A DNA stretch of 64,000 nucleotides from Microcoleus sp. EPA2 (lineage in GTDB: Bacteria > Cyanobacteriota > Cyanobacteriia > Cyanobacteriales > Microcoleaceae). Under the pieces are notes generated by a model. The model was not told where the DNA came from and made no database searches. It saw only the letters and a program-made list of their open reading frames with translations. The stretch covers positions 132,039 through 196,038 of the forward strand of contig JAHRFD010000002.1 of NCBI GenBank assembly GCA_020882975.1. Direction: 5' to 3'. Both the position numbers and the translations under genes were made by a program. Positions 52,728 through 60,937 of the stretch are shown here, piece by piece. Within the stretch, counting starts at the first letter, position 1. Each line of letters opens with the position of its first letter.

Positions 52728-53005
52728 AGTTATAAATCCACCTTCGGAGGCATGAAGGATGAAGTATTTATTTAATTTGAAAATTCAGGAGTTAGGATTG
52801 AGGCATCACAAGGATTAACAAATTTCGTTAAATTTTTGCCTTTCCCTCCTGAGTCACAGCATATCTACCTTTCTCAATTCCCGGTATTGGCACAACCGTA
52901 CCAAGTAAGCCGCAATCTCCGCGCTAGGGCTGATATTTTGGCTCAATTAAACCGATCGCCCTGGCAAAAGTGCAAAATAGATGCAGTTAATCACCTGCTT
53001 TCCTC

Positions 53006-54412
53006 ATGCCCACCTCGATTGCTGACTCAAAAAATCTGCTGTCCGACTTAATGGCACGCTACCGCAACCAGGTAGATTATCTAGCAATTCGTCTAGAAGA
53101 AGCCGAAGGTACCGACATCCTGCTGCGGGGTGAAAAAATTGAAACCCTGAGTGAAGGAATTTCTATTGGCGGCCAAGTTCGAGCTTGTCACAAAGGCGGC
53201 TGGGGCTTTGCTAGTTTTAACCGACTTTCCACCCTCGCCGACAGAATAGAAGAAGCCATCGCCTCCGCCAAACTAATCGGCGAGTCAGAAACAATTCTGG
53301 CACCTGTCACCCCAGTACAGGATATTTGCTTCCTACCGCTGACTGGAACAGACCCCCGTCTGGTTCCCCTGATCGAAAAAAAGCAATTGTGCGATCGCTA
53401 CGCGGCAATTCTGCGCAGCATTGACCCACGCATCGCCACCATCTCCGTCCGCTACGGCGACAGCACCCAACGCATCATCCTCGCCACCTCCGAAGGCACA
53501 ATGCTCGAACAAGGTTGGGCAGATATGGAAATGCGTTTTGCCGCCACAGCCCGCAGCGGGGAAACCGTACAAACCGGCCGCGAAACCACCGGTTCCCGCA
53601 AAGCTTACGAAGACTTAATCGATCTCGATGTTCAAGTTCGCAGCGCCGCCCAGAGAGCCGTAGATTCCCTAGCCTTACCCCCCGTCTGTGGCAACACCTA
53701 CACGGTGGTTATTGACCCAATTCTGACCGGATTATTCGTCCACGAAGCCTTCGGCCACCTCTCGGAAGCTGACATGGCCTACGAAAATCCCGACATCATG
53801 GAGGTAATGACCCTCGGCCGCCAATTCGGCCCAAAAGAGTTGCAAATTTTTGACGGCGCTGCACCTGGGGGACACCGGGGTAGTTATTTCTACGACGATG
53901 AAGGCACTCCGGCTACTACTACTCAGTTAATTAAGGATGGTGCTTTAGTCGGAAGGCTGCACTCCCGCGAAACTGCTGGCAAATTGGGAGAAGTACCGAC
54001 TGGGAACGCTCGCTGTTTGGATTATCATTATCCGCCGATCGTCCGCATGACTAATACTTGGATCGAACGGGGTACGACACCGGTAGCTGATTTATTTTCC
54101 GGCATCACAGAAGGTGTGTATGCACGGAATTGGCAAGGTGGCATGACTAACGGTGAAATGTTTACCTTTGGTGCTGGGGAAGCTTGGATGATTCGCCATG
54201 GCAAATTGGCCGAACCAGTACGGGATGTCACTCTTTCTGGTAATGTTTTCAGCACTTTAGCTGACATTGAGGCGATCGGCGACGATTTTTATTGGGATGA
54301 ATCCGGCGGCTGTGGAAAGGGTGGACAAAGCGGTTTACCCGTGGGCTGCGGTGGCCCTAGTTTGCGGATTCGCAATGTTGTTGTCGGTGGCGAGGCTGCT
54401 GAGGAGGAGTAA
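53006..54412 (+). CDS. tldD: TldD-family metalloprotease
   Basis: 468 residues. TldD/PmbA proteins are zinc-dependent and process peptides, including microcin precursors and CcdA. The signature IDPILTGLFVHEAFGHLSEAD carries HEAFGH zinc ligands. GGHRGSYFYDDEGTPA and NWQGGMTNGEMFTFGAGEAW are also family blocks, as is the ending GGPSLRIRNVVVGG. Normal length. No TldE/PmbA partner is visible in the window. Good identification. Confidence 0.93.
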   Translation: MPTSIADSKNLLSDLMARYRNQVDYLAIRLEEAEGTDILLRGEKIETLSEGISIGGQVRACHKGGWGFASFNRLSTLADRIEEAIASAKLIGESETILAPVTPVQDICFLPLTGTDPRLVPLIEKKQLCDRYAAILRSIDPRIATISVRYGDSTQRIILATSEGTMLEQGWADMEMRFAATARSGETVQTGRETTGSRKAYEDLIDLDVQVRSAAQRAVDSLALPPVCGNTYTVVIDPILTGLFVHEAFGHLSEADMAYENPDIMEVMTLGRQFGPKELQIFDGAAPGGHRGSYFYDDEGTPATTTQLIKDGALVGRLHSRETAGKLGEVPTGNARCLDYHYPPIVRMTNTWIERGTTPVADLFSGITEGVYARNWQGGMTNGEMFTFGAGEAWMIRHGKLAEPVRDVTLSGNVFSTLADIEAIGDDFYWDESGGCGKGGQSGLPVGCGGPSLRIRNVVVGGEAAEEE

Positions 54413-54441
54413 TTTCCCTTGTCTTGCTTTCCCATAGCAAA

Positions 54442-54470
54442 AGGCGAGCTGATGTCCCATCAGCACGCCT
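54442..54470. terminator. Hairpin between convergent genes
   Basis: Arms AGGCGAGCTGATG / CATCAGCACGCCT (one mismatch), a 3-base loop, between tldD and the PEP-CTERM gene. No T-run, but the position fits a bidirectional end. Confidence 0.6.
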
Positions 54471-54521
54471 GCAAAGCTTATTAAATTTTTCCGATTTTAT
54501 TTATCAGGTAACTGGTAAATA

Positions 54522-55223
54522 CTAGGAAACAGTTTTGCTGGCGCGACGGCGACGGGCGGCAATCAAGCCACCGAAACCGAGAGCTAAACCAGTCATTGTC
54601 ATTGGTTCGGGGACTGCTTCGGCACTCACGGTGAAGTCTTGGAAGTCTGTGTCGTTGCCGCCACCGCGATCGTCGAAGGAGATTAGTGTGCCTCCGTTAA
54701 ACAGAGCACCTATTCCATCTGTGTAGGACCCAGCGGCTTGGAATGCAGAGGTTGTTTCTTTGCTGAGTGAGTTCCACAGGGATGAGGGACCAAATACGGC
54801 TTGCTGGCTGCCGGTATAGGCGACGTTCAGGTTCAGACCCGATGTGGAGTAGACCATGCCGTTATCGCTGGAGAGTCCCAAGGTGTAAACTTTATTGGCT
54901 AGGAAGGTGAAGACTGAGGAACCAGAACCCAGGACTGTATTGCCCAGTGTTCCTTTCCATTCGTTAACGCTGCCGTCGTCTGAGGATTTAGTTTCCGAAA
55001 ACAAGTCGGCAACTTTAGAGAGTGAGAATCCCTTCACTTCGTAGATACCCAAAGAGGAAGTGAAAGCCCCGTGAGATTCTTTGAAATTAAATTGGACATC
55101 TTGATTTTGTCCGAAGGTGATGCCGTTGGTGCCAAAGGAGAAGGCTTGGGCGGGAGCGGATGCACCCAATAAAGCGGTGGCCGCAGCGGTGGCAGTTAAA
55201 GCTGACAGGAGTTTGGTGTTCAT
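54522..55223 (-). CDS. PEP-CTERM sorting-domain secreted protein
   Basis: 233 residues. Signal peptide (MNTKLLSALTATAAATALLG, cut near AQAFS), a beta-rich secreted middle, and a C-terminal VPEPMTMTGLALGFGGLIAA helix plus RRRRASK, the PEP-CTERM tripartite signal recognised by exosortase. Predicted surface or extracellular protein; no enzymatic motif seen. Confidence 0.88.
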   Translation of the reverse strand: MNTKLLSALTATAAATALLGASAPAQAFSFGTNGITFGQNQDVQFNFKESHGAFTSSLGIYEVKGFSLSKVADLFSETKSSDDGSVNEWKGTLGNTVLGSGSSVFTFLANKVYTLGLSSDNGMVYSTSGLNLNVAYTGSQQAVFGPSSLWNSLSKETTSAFQAAGSYTDGIGALFNGGTLISFDDRGGGNDTDFQDFTVSAEAVPEPMTMTGLALGFGGLIAARRRRASKTVS

Positions 55224-56252
55224 AACTTTTTGCTCTTTTGTTTAGTGACGATGTTCGTAATAATCTTATTATGAGATAGTTTTTGGCATTTGTTGCTACT
55301 TCCGATCGCTTTTGACAGATTCTTCATCAAGACTTTACCTAGTCTTTACAAATTCTACTAACTCTGGTTAGCGAGCGCCCAATTCTCAACTCATTTTTGC
55401 TTCGTTTTTCGCCGACTTGTTTTTTGATGGCCCATCCAAGTCCTCACCTACCTCATACTTACGAATAAACACCGTGTTATGGGCGCAATTTAAAGCCCAC
55501 TGGAGTCTACAATCAATTGTCAGCCAAGAATATTGGTGGTTTGGAACTTGCGTAGAGAATTTAAAGTAGTTGAGTTATCAGTTAAATTACGTAGTCGATC
55601 CCGTGTTTTTGTTGTCTTAAATCGAGATACACATAAACCCATTGGTCACGTATTGAGGGGGGACACGATCGAGATTTTTAAAATTGGGCGACAGAACCTA
55701 AAACGCGAAAATATTTTAGGGTGTTATGACCACGGGTAGATTAGTTATTTAATCAACTGAGACTGGCTATCTATACAGGTTTAGTAGTAGTTGTCCGCTA
55801 CTGTCTACTATTCGACCGATAGCAGGAGTCAGGAGACAGAGGCGATCGTACCTCATGTTTGAGCGATCGATCGAGGAACCCCGCGCCTGGAGCTTCCTAT
55901 ATTTGCTTCTGCTTGGCCCACAAAATTGCCTAGCGCACGGATTCACGCTCTACAGTAAATGACGGCAAGGCTCAGTATAGCTTGTAAGGACCCCGATCGC
56001 GCGATCGATCTAAAATTTGGCCTTTTGGCCAATGTTTTTTAGTTAATTCAGGGGCAATATTAAAAGCACCAAGTTTGCACTCCATCGCTGAGCATATAAT
56101 CTTTAACAACAAGATATTGTTAAACAATGGATTTATGAGAGTTTTGTGTAAGGTTACACAGCTTTGCGTACAAGTCGCGTGCATTCACGCCACTGAAGTG
56201 TCAAAATATGGTGATGTCGATCGCATACAAAACTTTTGATGGGTAAAAAATT
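55224..56252. other. Long intergenic region, no convincing gene
   Basis: About 1 kb containing the PEP-CTERM promoter side. A GTG-started 68-codon frame at 55,533-55,739 (encoding VLNRDTHKPIGHVLRGDTIE) has no clear ribosome site and remains doubtful. HIP1-type GATCGATCGA clusters occur at about 55,862 and 55,995. No tRNA seen. Confidence 0.45.
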
Positions 56253-56495
56253 ATGCTCGTAACTTGCTTGATTCCCTTAACTCTGTTTTTAGTGGCTGCG
56301 GTGATTACTACAGGGACTGACAGAAGAACCCTCGACGGCATTCCCGCTCCTATAGCGGCAATCATTGGTATGGGCTGTCTAATCTGGTTTGTGGCGGTGT
56401 GTCCTTGGCAGATCGAACTCGGTATGTTCTTAGTCGTCCTAGTTTGGGGCAAAGCTTACGTGCAAAATATCTTGAATTTTCAGAGTCGGCAGTGA
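56253..56495 (+). CDS. Small hydrophobic membrane protein, 80 residues
   Basis: Two to three predicted membrane helices (LVTCLIPLTLFLVAAVITT, IAAIIGMGCLIWFVAVC). Short, lacks a strong ribosome site, and family unrecognised. Kept because the hydrophobic pattern is regular and the frame is intact. Confidence 0.5.
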   Translation: MLVTCLIPLTLFLVAAVITTGTDRRTLDGIPAPIAAIIGMGCLIWFVAVCPWQIELGMFLVVLVWGKAYVQNILNFQSRQ

Positions 56496-56612
56496 AACAA
56501 AGTGGCTATCCACTAATCACCGAACCAAGCTGGACAACCAGCGAGCGCTGTGAACAGATAGCCAGCCTCAGTTAGAAGTACGTTAACTCTAGATTGTCCC
56601 CAGGGCGAGCTG

Positions 56613-57320
56613 TTAAATTGGCAAGCGATTGATATCTTTATTAGAACCAATTACCACCATCGCCTCACCCCGTTTCAAACGTTCATTGGGCTGCGGATTA
56701 ATTTCAAACTTGTCATTTCGCCCCACAGCTAGCAAATTCAAACCGTATTTGCGACGGAGTTCCAACTCCGTGATGGTTTTGCCATCAAATTTTTCAGGAA
56801 CGAGCAACTCAACTATACTGTGATCGGGATCGAGGTCGAAGCGCTCTAAAATACTTGGTTTTGTAAGAGTACGTGCCAAAGAGTAGCCCATTTCTCGTTC
56901 GGGAAAAACCACATGATCTGCCCCGACTTTTTTGAGAATTTTTAAGTGAGTTTCCGAAGAAGCTTTAGCTATGACATGAGTTACCCCGCCTTCCTTCAAA
57001 TTTAAGGTTGTGGTAATACTTGCTGCTAAGTAATTGCCGATCGCCACAATCACTGTATCAAATTCAAATAGACCTGCTTCCCTAAGAGCCGTAGGCTCGG
57101 TAGAATCTAACTGTACAATATGAGCAGCAATGCGATCGCTCAAAGCTTGAGTCACTTTTTTTTCATCGGTATCAACCCCCAAGACTTCATAGCCTAAACT
57201 GTGCAAAGTCGAACACACAGCATTGCCGAAGCGTCCCAAACCAATAACTGCAAACTGCTTGTTTTCAGCGCGCAAACTCCGAAAAAAGTTTAAAGATGAC
57301 AGGTTTACGTTCATATTCAA
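56613..57320 (-). CDS. ktrA: KtrA-type potassium channel regulatory subunit (RCK/TrkA)
   Basis: 235 residues. The RCK N-domain has the nucleotide-binding GLGRFGNAV and later VLGVDTDEKKV, with the acidic end of strand 2. The TrkA-C domain is at about 140-235. Together with KtrB it forms Na+-dependent K+ uptake on the cytoplasmic membrane, gated by ATP/ADP. The TTG at 57,320 has AGGAG 8 bases upstream; the ATG at 57,314 is 14 bases away. Downstream of ktrB on the same strand. Confidence 0.9.
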   Translation of the reverse strand: MNMNVNLSSLNFFRSLRAENKQFAVIGLGRFGNAVCSTLHSLGYEVLGVDTDEKKVTQALSDRIAAHIVQLDSTEPTALREAGLFEFDTVIVAIGNYLAASITTTLNLKEGGVTHVIAKASSETHLKILKKVGADHVVFPEREMGYSLARTLTKPSILERFDLDPDHSIVELLVPEKFDGKTITELELRRKYGLNLLAVGRNDKFEINPQPNERLKRGEAMVVIGSNKDINRLPI

Positions 57321-57466
57321 AACTAAGTCTCCTAATTTTCAAAATTTAATAGAATCTGCCCGCCCGGTAACAAAGTAAAACCTAAACGTTGAATTCTTGG
57401 TATGTGTTGAAAGTTACTTTGAGCACTTGCCCATTGTTTAGACATCGGCAACAAGGCAAGATGCTA

Positions 57467-58801
57467 CTATCCCACTAACAAACTTTCTTCGGGATATTTA
57501 AAAGTGGTGGGTTTCGGATCGCCAACGGCCGCACTCATCAGCAGCAACACGCCAACCCTACCTATGTACATAGTAGCAATCAGGATCAACTTGCCGATCG
57601 CCGAAATCTTCGCAGTAATCCCCGTAGAAAGTCCCACCGTCGCAAAAGCTGACACTGCCTCAAATAACACCTGAATAAATTCTAGTTCGGGATTAACCAG
57701 CCCCACTAAAGTGGCAGATACTATCACCACCATCAGGGAGCCAAACACCACGCTAATAGTCTTGAGAATCAGTGCTATGGGAATTTGGCGCTGATAACAC
57801 TCCACCTGCTCCTTCCCTTCCAGAACTGCTGCGGTACAGCTAAACAAGATCCTAAAAGTTGTAGTTTTGATACCGCCACCGGTGCTGCCAGGACTAGCGC
57901 CAACAAACATCAGGGCGATGGTCAAAAATAGTGCTGTTTCGCTCATTTTGCCAATGTCAATTGTATTAAATCCCGCCGTGCGAGGGGTCACAGATTGAAA
58001 CCAAGCAGCCATAACTTTTTGACCCAAACTGAGGGGACCGAGAGTTTGAGGATTATGGTATTCCATGACGAAAAATGCGACAGTTCCTAAAAATATAAGT
58101 ACAGCAGTTGTGCTGGTAACGACTTTAAAATTTAGGGAAAAAACTGTGCAAATCGGACTTTTATTGAACCAAGCGCGCACCCACAGGAACATTTCCATAA
58201 TTACCTGATAGCCAATGCCTCCAAAAATAATCAAACCACCAATGGTAAGATTGATTAGAGGCGAACCACTATAGCCGATTAAATTGTCTGAATAGAGGCT
58301 AAAACCCGCATTATTAAAGGCATTAACGCTGTGGAAAATAGCCGACCACAGACCATCCTTAAATCCAAATTGCGGTACAAAAACCAACATCAGCAAAAAC
58401 ACACCTGTTAGTTCAAACAACAGCGTTGTTGCTAAAATTGACTGCACGAGTTGCACTACACCATCTAGACCAGATTTGTCAAGGGATTGTTGGATAGCAA
58501 TTTTGTCTTTCAATCCAAATCGGCGACCGAGTAAGAGCAGTAAGAAAGTAGTGGCTGTCATATAGCCTAAACCACCTATTTGCACTAAAAAAACCAGGCA
58601 GAGTTGCCCCCAAAAAGAGTAATATTTCCCGACATCTACCACTGACAAGCCCGTGACGCAGACAGCAGAAGTAGAAGTAAAGAGTGCGGTGATGGGGTCG
58701 CTCCAAGTTCCGTCACTTGTGGAAAAAGGCATCAATAATAAGAGAGCACCTAGGGTAATGACGGCTATAAAACCCAAGCAAATAGTTCGCGAGACAGTCA
58801 T
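57467..58801 (-). CDS. ktrB: KtrB-type potassium transporter subunit
   Basis: About 444 residues of polytopic membrane protein of the Trk/Ktr/HKT family. Selectivity-type segments STSAVCVTGLSVVD, HSVNAFNNAGFSLY, VTPRTAGFNTID and VSAFATVGLSTGI supply the four filter glycines. The start ATG at 58,801 (MTVSRTICLGF) agrees with the family. A TTG at 58,849 would add a repeat-derived extension. Partner of the downstream ktrA. Confidence 0.92.
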   Translation of the reverse strand: MTVSRTICLGFIAVITLGALLLLMPFSTSDGTWSDPITALFTSTSAVCVTGLSVVDVGKYYSFWGQLCLVFLVQIGGLGYMTATTFLLLLLGRRFGLKDKIAIQQSLDKSGLDGVVQLVQSILATTLLFELTGVFLLMLVFVPQFGFKDGLWSAIFHSVNAFNNAGFSLYSDNLIGYSGSPLINLTIGGLIIFGGIGYQVIMEMFLWVRAWFNKSPICTVFSLNFKVVTSTTAVLIFLGTVAFFVMEYHNPQTLGPLSLGQKVMAAWFQSVTPRTAGFNTIDIGKMSETALFLTIALMFVGASPGSTGGGIKTTTFRILFSCTAAVLEGKEQVECYQRQIPIALILKTISVVFGSLMVVIVSATLVGLVNPELEFIQVLFEAVSAFATVGLSTGITAKISAIGKLILIATMYIGRVGVLLLMSAAVGDPKPTTFKYPEESLLVG

Positions 58802-58966
58802 TCGATTTGAGATTTTAGATTTGAGATTGAACGTGGGTTGAAATTTCAAACATTCGGCCTTGAGTTCCAGCTATCGAATCAGATCTACCCCTGGAACTTA
58901 AATCGCAAAAGATGACAAGAATGGCAAAAGAACGGTAGAATTTCTTTAATAACTTGCGATCGTGCG

Positions 58967-59920
58967 ATGACATCAACACTTTACCAGCAAATTCAGCAAT
59001 TTTATGACGCTTCTAGCGGTCTGTGGGAACAGGTGTGGGGCGAACATATGCACCACGGTTACTACGGCCCGGAAGGAAACTTAAAGAAAGAACGCCGACA
59101 AGCTCAGATAGATTTGATTGAAGAACTGCTTGACTGGGCAGCAGCACCATCAGAGACCCAACTCTCTGAACCTTACAGCATTCTAGATGTCGGCTGCGGC
59201 ATCGGTGGCAGTACGCTGTATTTGACCGAAAAGTTTAATTCTATAGCTGCAAATAATTTCAGGTTAGACGATGAGGTCGATCGCAATCTTAGTCGATCGC
59301 CTGGACAAAGTAAAACAGAAACTAAGATTACAGCTACTGGCATTACTCTGAGTCCAGTACAAGCAAACAGAGCCAAGGAACGGGCCAAAATGGCTGGGCT
59401 CGAAAACAATGTCAATTTTTTGGTGGCCGATGCTTTGAATACGCCTTTTCCTGACAACTCCTTCGATTTGGTGTGGTCCCTAGAAAGTGGCGAACATATG
59501 CCAGATAAAATTAAATTTTTGCAGGAATGTTACCGCGTCCTCAAGCCGGGGGGAACTTTGATTTTGGCAACATGGTGTCATCGTCCCGTGGGAGAAACTG
59601 CCGGAGAATTAACAGATGCAGAAAGAAGGGAATTGGCAGAAATTTACCGGGTTTATGCTTTACCTTATGTAATTTCTTTGCCGGAATATGAAGAAATTAC
59701 CCGCAGTTTGCCTTTTAGAAATATTCGCACTGCTGACTGGTCAAAAGCTGTGGCTCCTTTTTGGGATATAGTGATCGATTCTGCTTTGACTCCTAGTGCG
59801 ATTTGGGGTTTGTTGACTAGCGGTTGGACGACGATTCAAGCTGCTCTGGCGCTCTCGTTGATGAGTCGTGGCTATCAAAGCGGATTGATTCGTTTTGGGT
59901 TGATTTGTGCTGTCAAATAA
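58967..59920 (+). CDS. Tocopherol-type SAM methyltransferase with an extra insert
   Basis: 317 residues. Class I SAM methyltransferase of the gamma-tocopherol/2-methyl-6-phytylbenzoquinol type: HMHHGYYGPEG, motif I ILDVGCGIGGSTLYL, ITLSPVQANRAKERA, and WSLESGEHMPDK. Between motif I and the ITLSPVQ strand lies an extra ~30-residue charged stretch (LDDEVDRNLSRSPGQSKTET) that ordinary members lack. The exact product cannot be assigned; other quinone or sterol-like acceptors are possible. Confidence 0.8.
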   Translation: MTSTLYQQIQQFYDASSGLWEQVWGEHMHHGYYGPEGNLKKERRQAQIDLIEELLDWAAAPSETQLSEPYSILDVGCGIGGSTLYLTEKFNSIAANNFRLDDEVDRNLSRSPGQSKTETKITATGITLSPVQANRAKERAKMAGLENNVNFLVADALNTPFPDNSFDLVWSLESGEHMPDKIKFLQECYRVLKPGGTLILATWCHRPVGETAGELTDAERRELAEIYRVYALPYVISLPEYEEITRSLPFRNIRTADWSKAVAPFWDIVIDSALTPSAIWGLLTSGWTTIQAALALSLMSRGYQSGLIRFGLICAVK

Positions 59921-60025
59921 CTCTGGAAGCACAGGGAAGCAGGAATCAGGAAGTGGACGGGGAGTAATATCTCCCTCAAACTAACCTAAAACTCAACGCT
60001 TGTATTCAAGCCTCCTAAAAAACTT

Positions 60026-60784
60026 ATGAAATTTATCGGCATAGACTTAGGTTGGAGTTCGGGAGCAAGTGGTTTATGCTGTTTAAATTGGGAAAAAAAT
60101 CGATTGGAATTAATCAAGTGCGATCGCCAACAATCCCTCAACGAAATTCTCACCTGGATCGAAACCCAAATCTCCCCAACAGAACCAGCAATCATCGCCG
60201 TAGATGCCCCCACAATCATCGCCAATGCCACTGGGATGCGAGAGGCAGATAAACTCACCCACAAACACTTCGGGCGCTATCACGCAGGCTGTTATCCAGC
60301 CAACCTTTCCCGCCCCTTTGCCCAAAAAACTAGAGAATTAGGTCTCAGTTTAGAAGCCAGAGGATTTGCTCACGCACCAACTATTGAATGTCAAAAATTA
60401 GGCAGATATCAAATAGAAGTTTATCCTCATCCAGCCACAATAAACTTATTTAAATTAGACAGAATCATCAAATACAAAAAAGGAAAACTGGCAGAACGTC
60501 AACTAGAATTGATGAAACTCTGCCAGTATATGATAGATATTTTACCGAGCCTTGAACCCTCTCTAAATCTGCCTTCTACCACAGGCAAGATGCCTGTGAG
60601 TCTGGGCGGTTTAATTTCTTTAGAAATTCCCACCAGTATTGCCACCCTCAAAGCTTTAGAAGACCAGCTAGATGCCTTGCTGTGCGCTTATATAGGCGCT
60701 CACTGGTGGTACTGGGGAATAGAGCGGAATTTGGTCTTGGGCGATCGCACCACCGGCTACATCGTCATTCCCCAACTTGGATAA
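60026..60784 (+). CDS. DUF429 family protein
   Basis: 252 residues with an RNase H-like N-terminus (KFIGIDLGWSSGASGLCC) and IIAVDAPTIIANATGMREAD, YHAGCYPANLSRPF and LEIPTSIATLKALEDQLDAL, the DUF429 pattern. Predicted nuclease-like, function unproven. Intact. Confidence 0.85.
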   Translation: MKFIGIDLGWSSGASGLCCLNWEKNRLELIKCDRQQSLNEILTWIETQISPTEPAIIAVDAPTIIANATGMREADKLTHKHFGRYHAGCYPANLSRPFAQKTRELGLSLEARGFAHAPTIECQKLGRYQIEVYPHPATINLFKLDRIIKYKKGKLAERQLELMKLCQYMIDILPSLEPSLNLPSTTGKMPVSLGGLISLEIPTSIATLKALEDQLDALLCAYIGAHWWYWGIERNLVLGDRTTGYIVIPQLG

Positions 60785-60935
60785 GGAGACAGGGAGAGGG
60801 AGAGTGGGAGAGTGGGAGAGGGGGAGAGAGGGAGAATGGAAGAGAGGGAGAATGGGAGAGTGGGAGAATTACGAAAATCTTCCTTTATTCTCCCGACTCC
60901 CGACTAATGACTAATGACCACTGACTAATGACTTC
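60785..60935. repeat. Purine-rich GGGAGA/GAGTGGGAGA low-complexity tract
   Basis: About 90 bases of imperfect GGGAGAG(T) units, then GACTAATGACTAATGACC-type short repeats. Separates the convergent DUF429 and glgP genes. No gene. Confidence 0.75.
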
Positions 60936-60937
60936 TT

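Noticed and set aside
55533..55739. 68-codon ORF after the PEP-CTERM gene
   Set aside because: GTG start without ribosome site and no family; not enough support.
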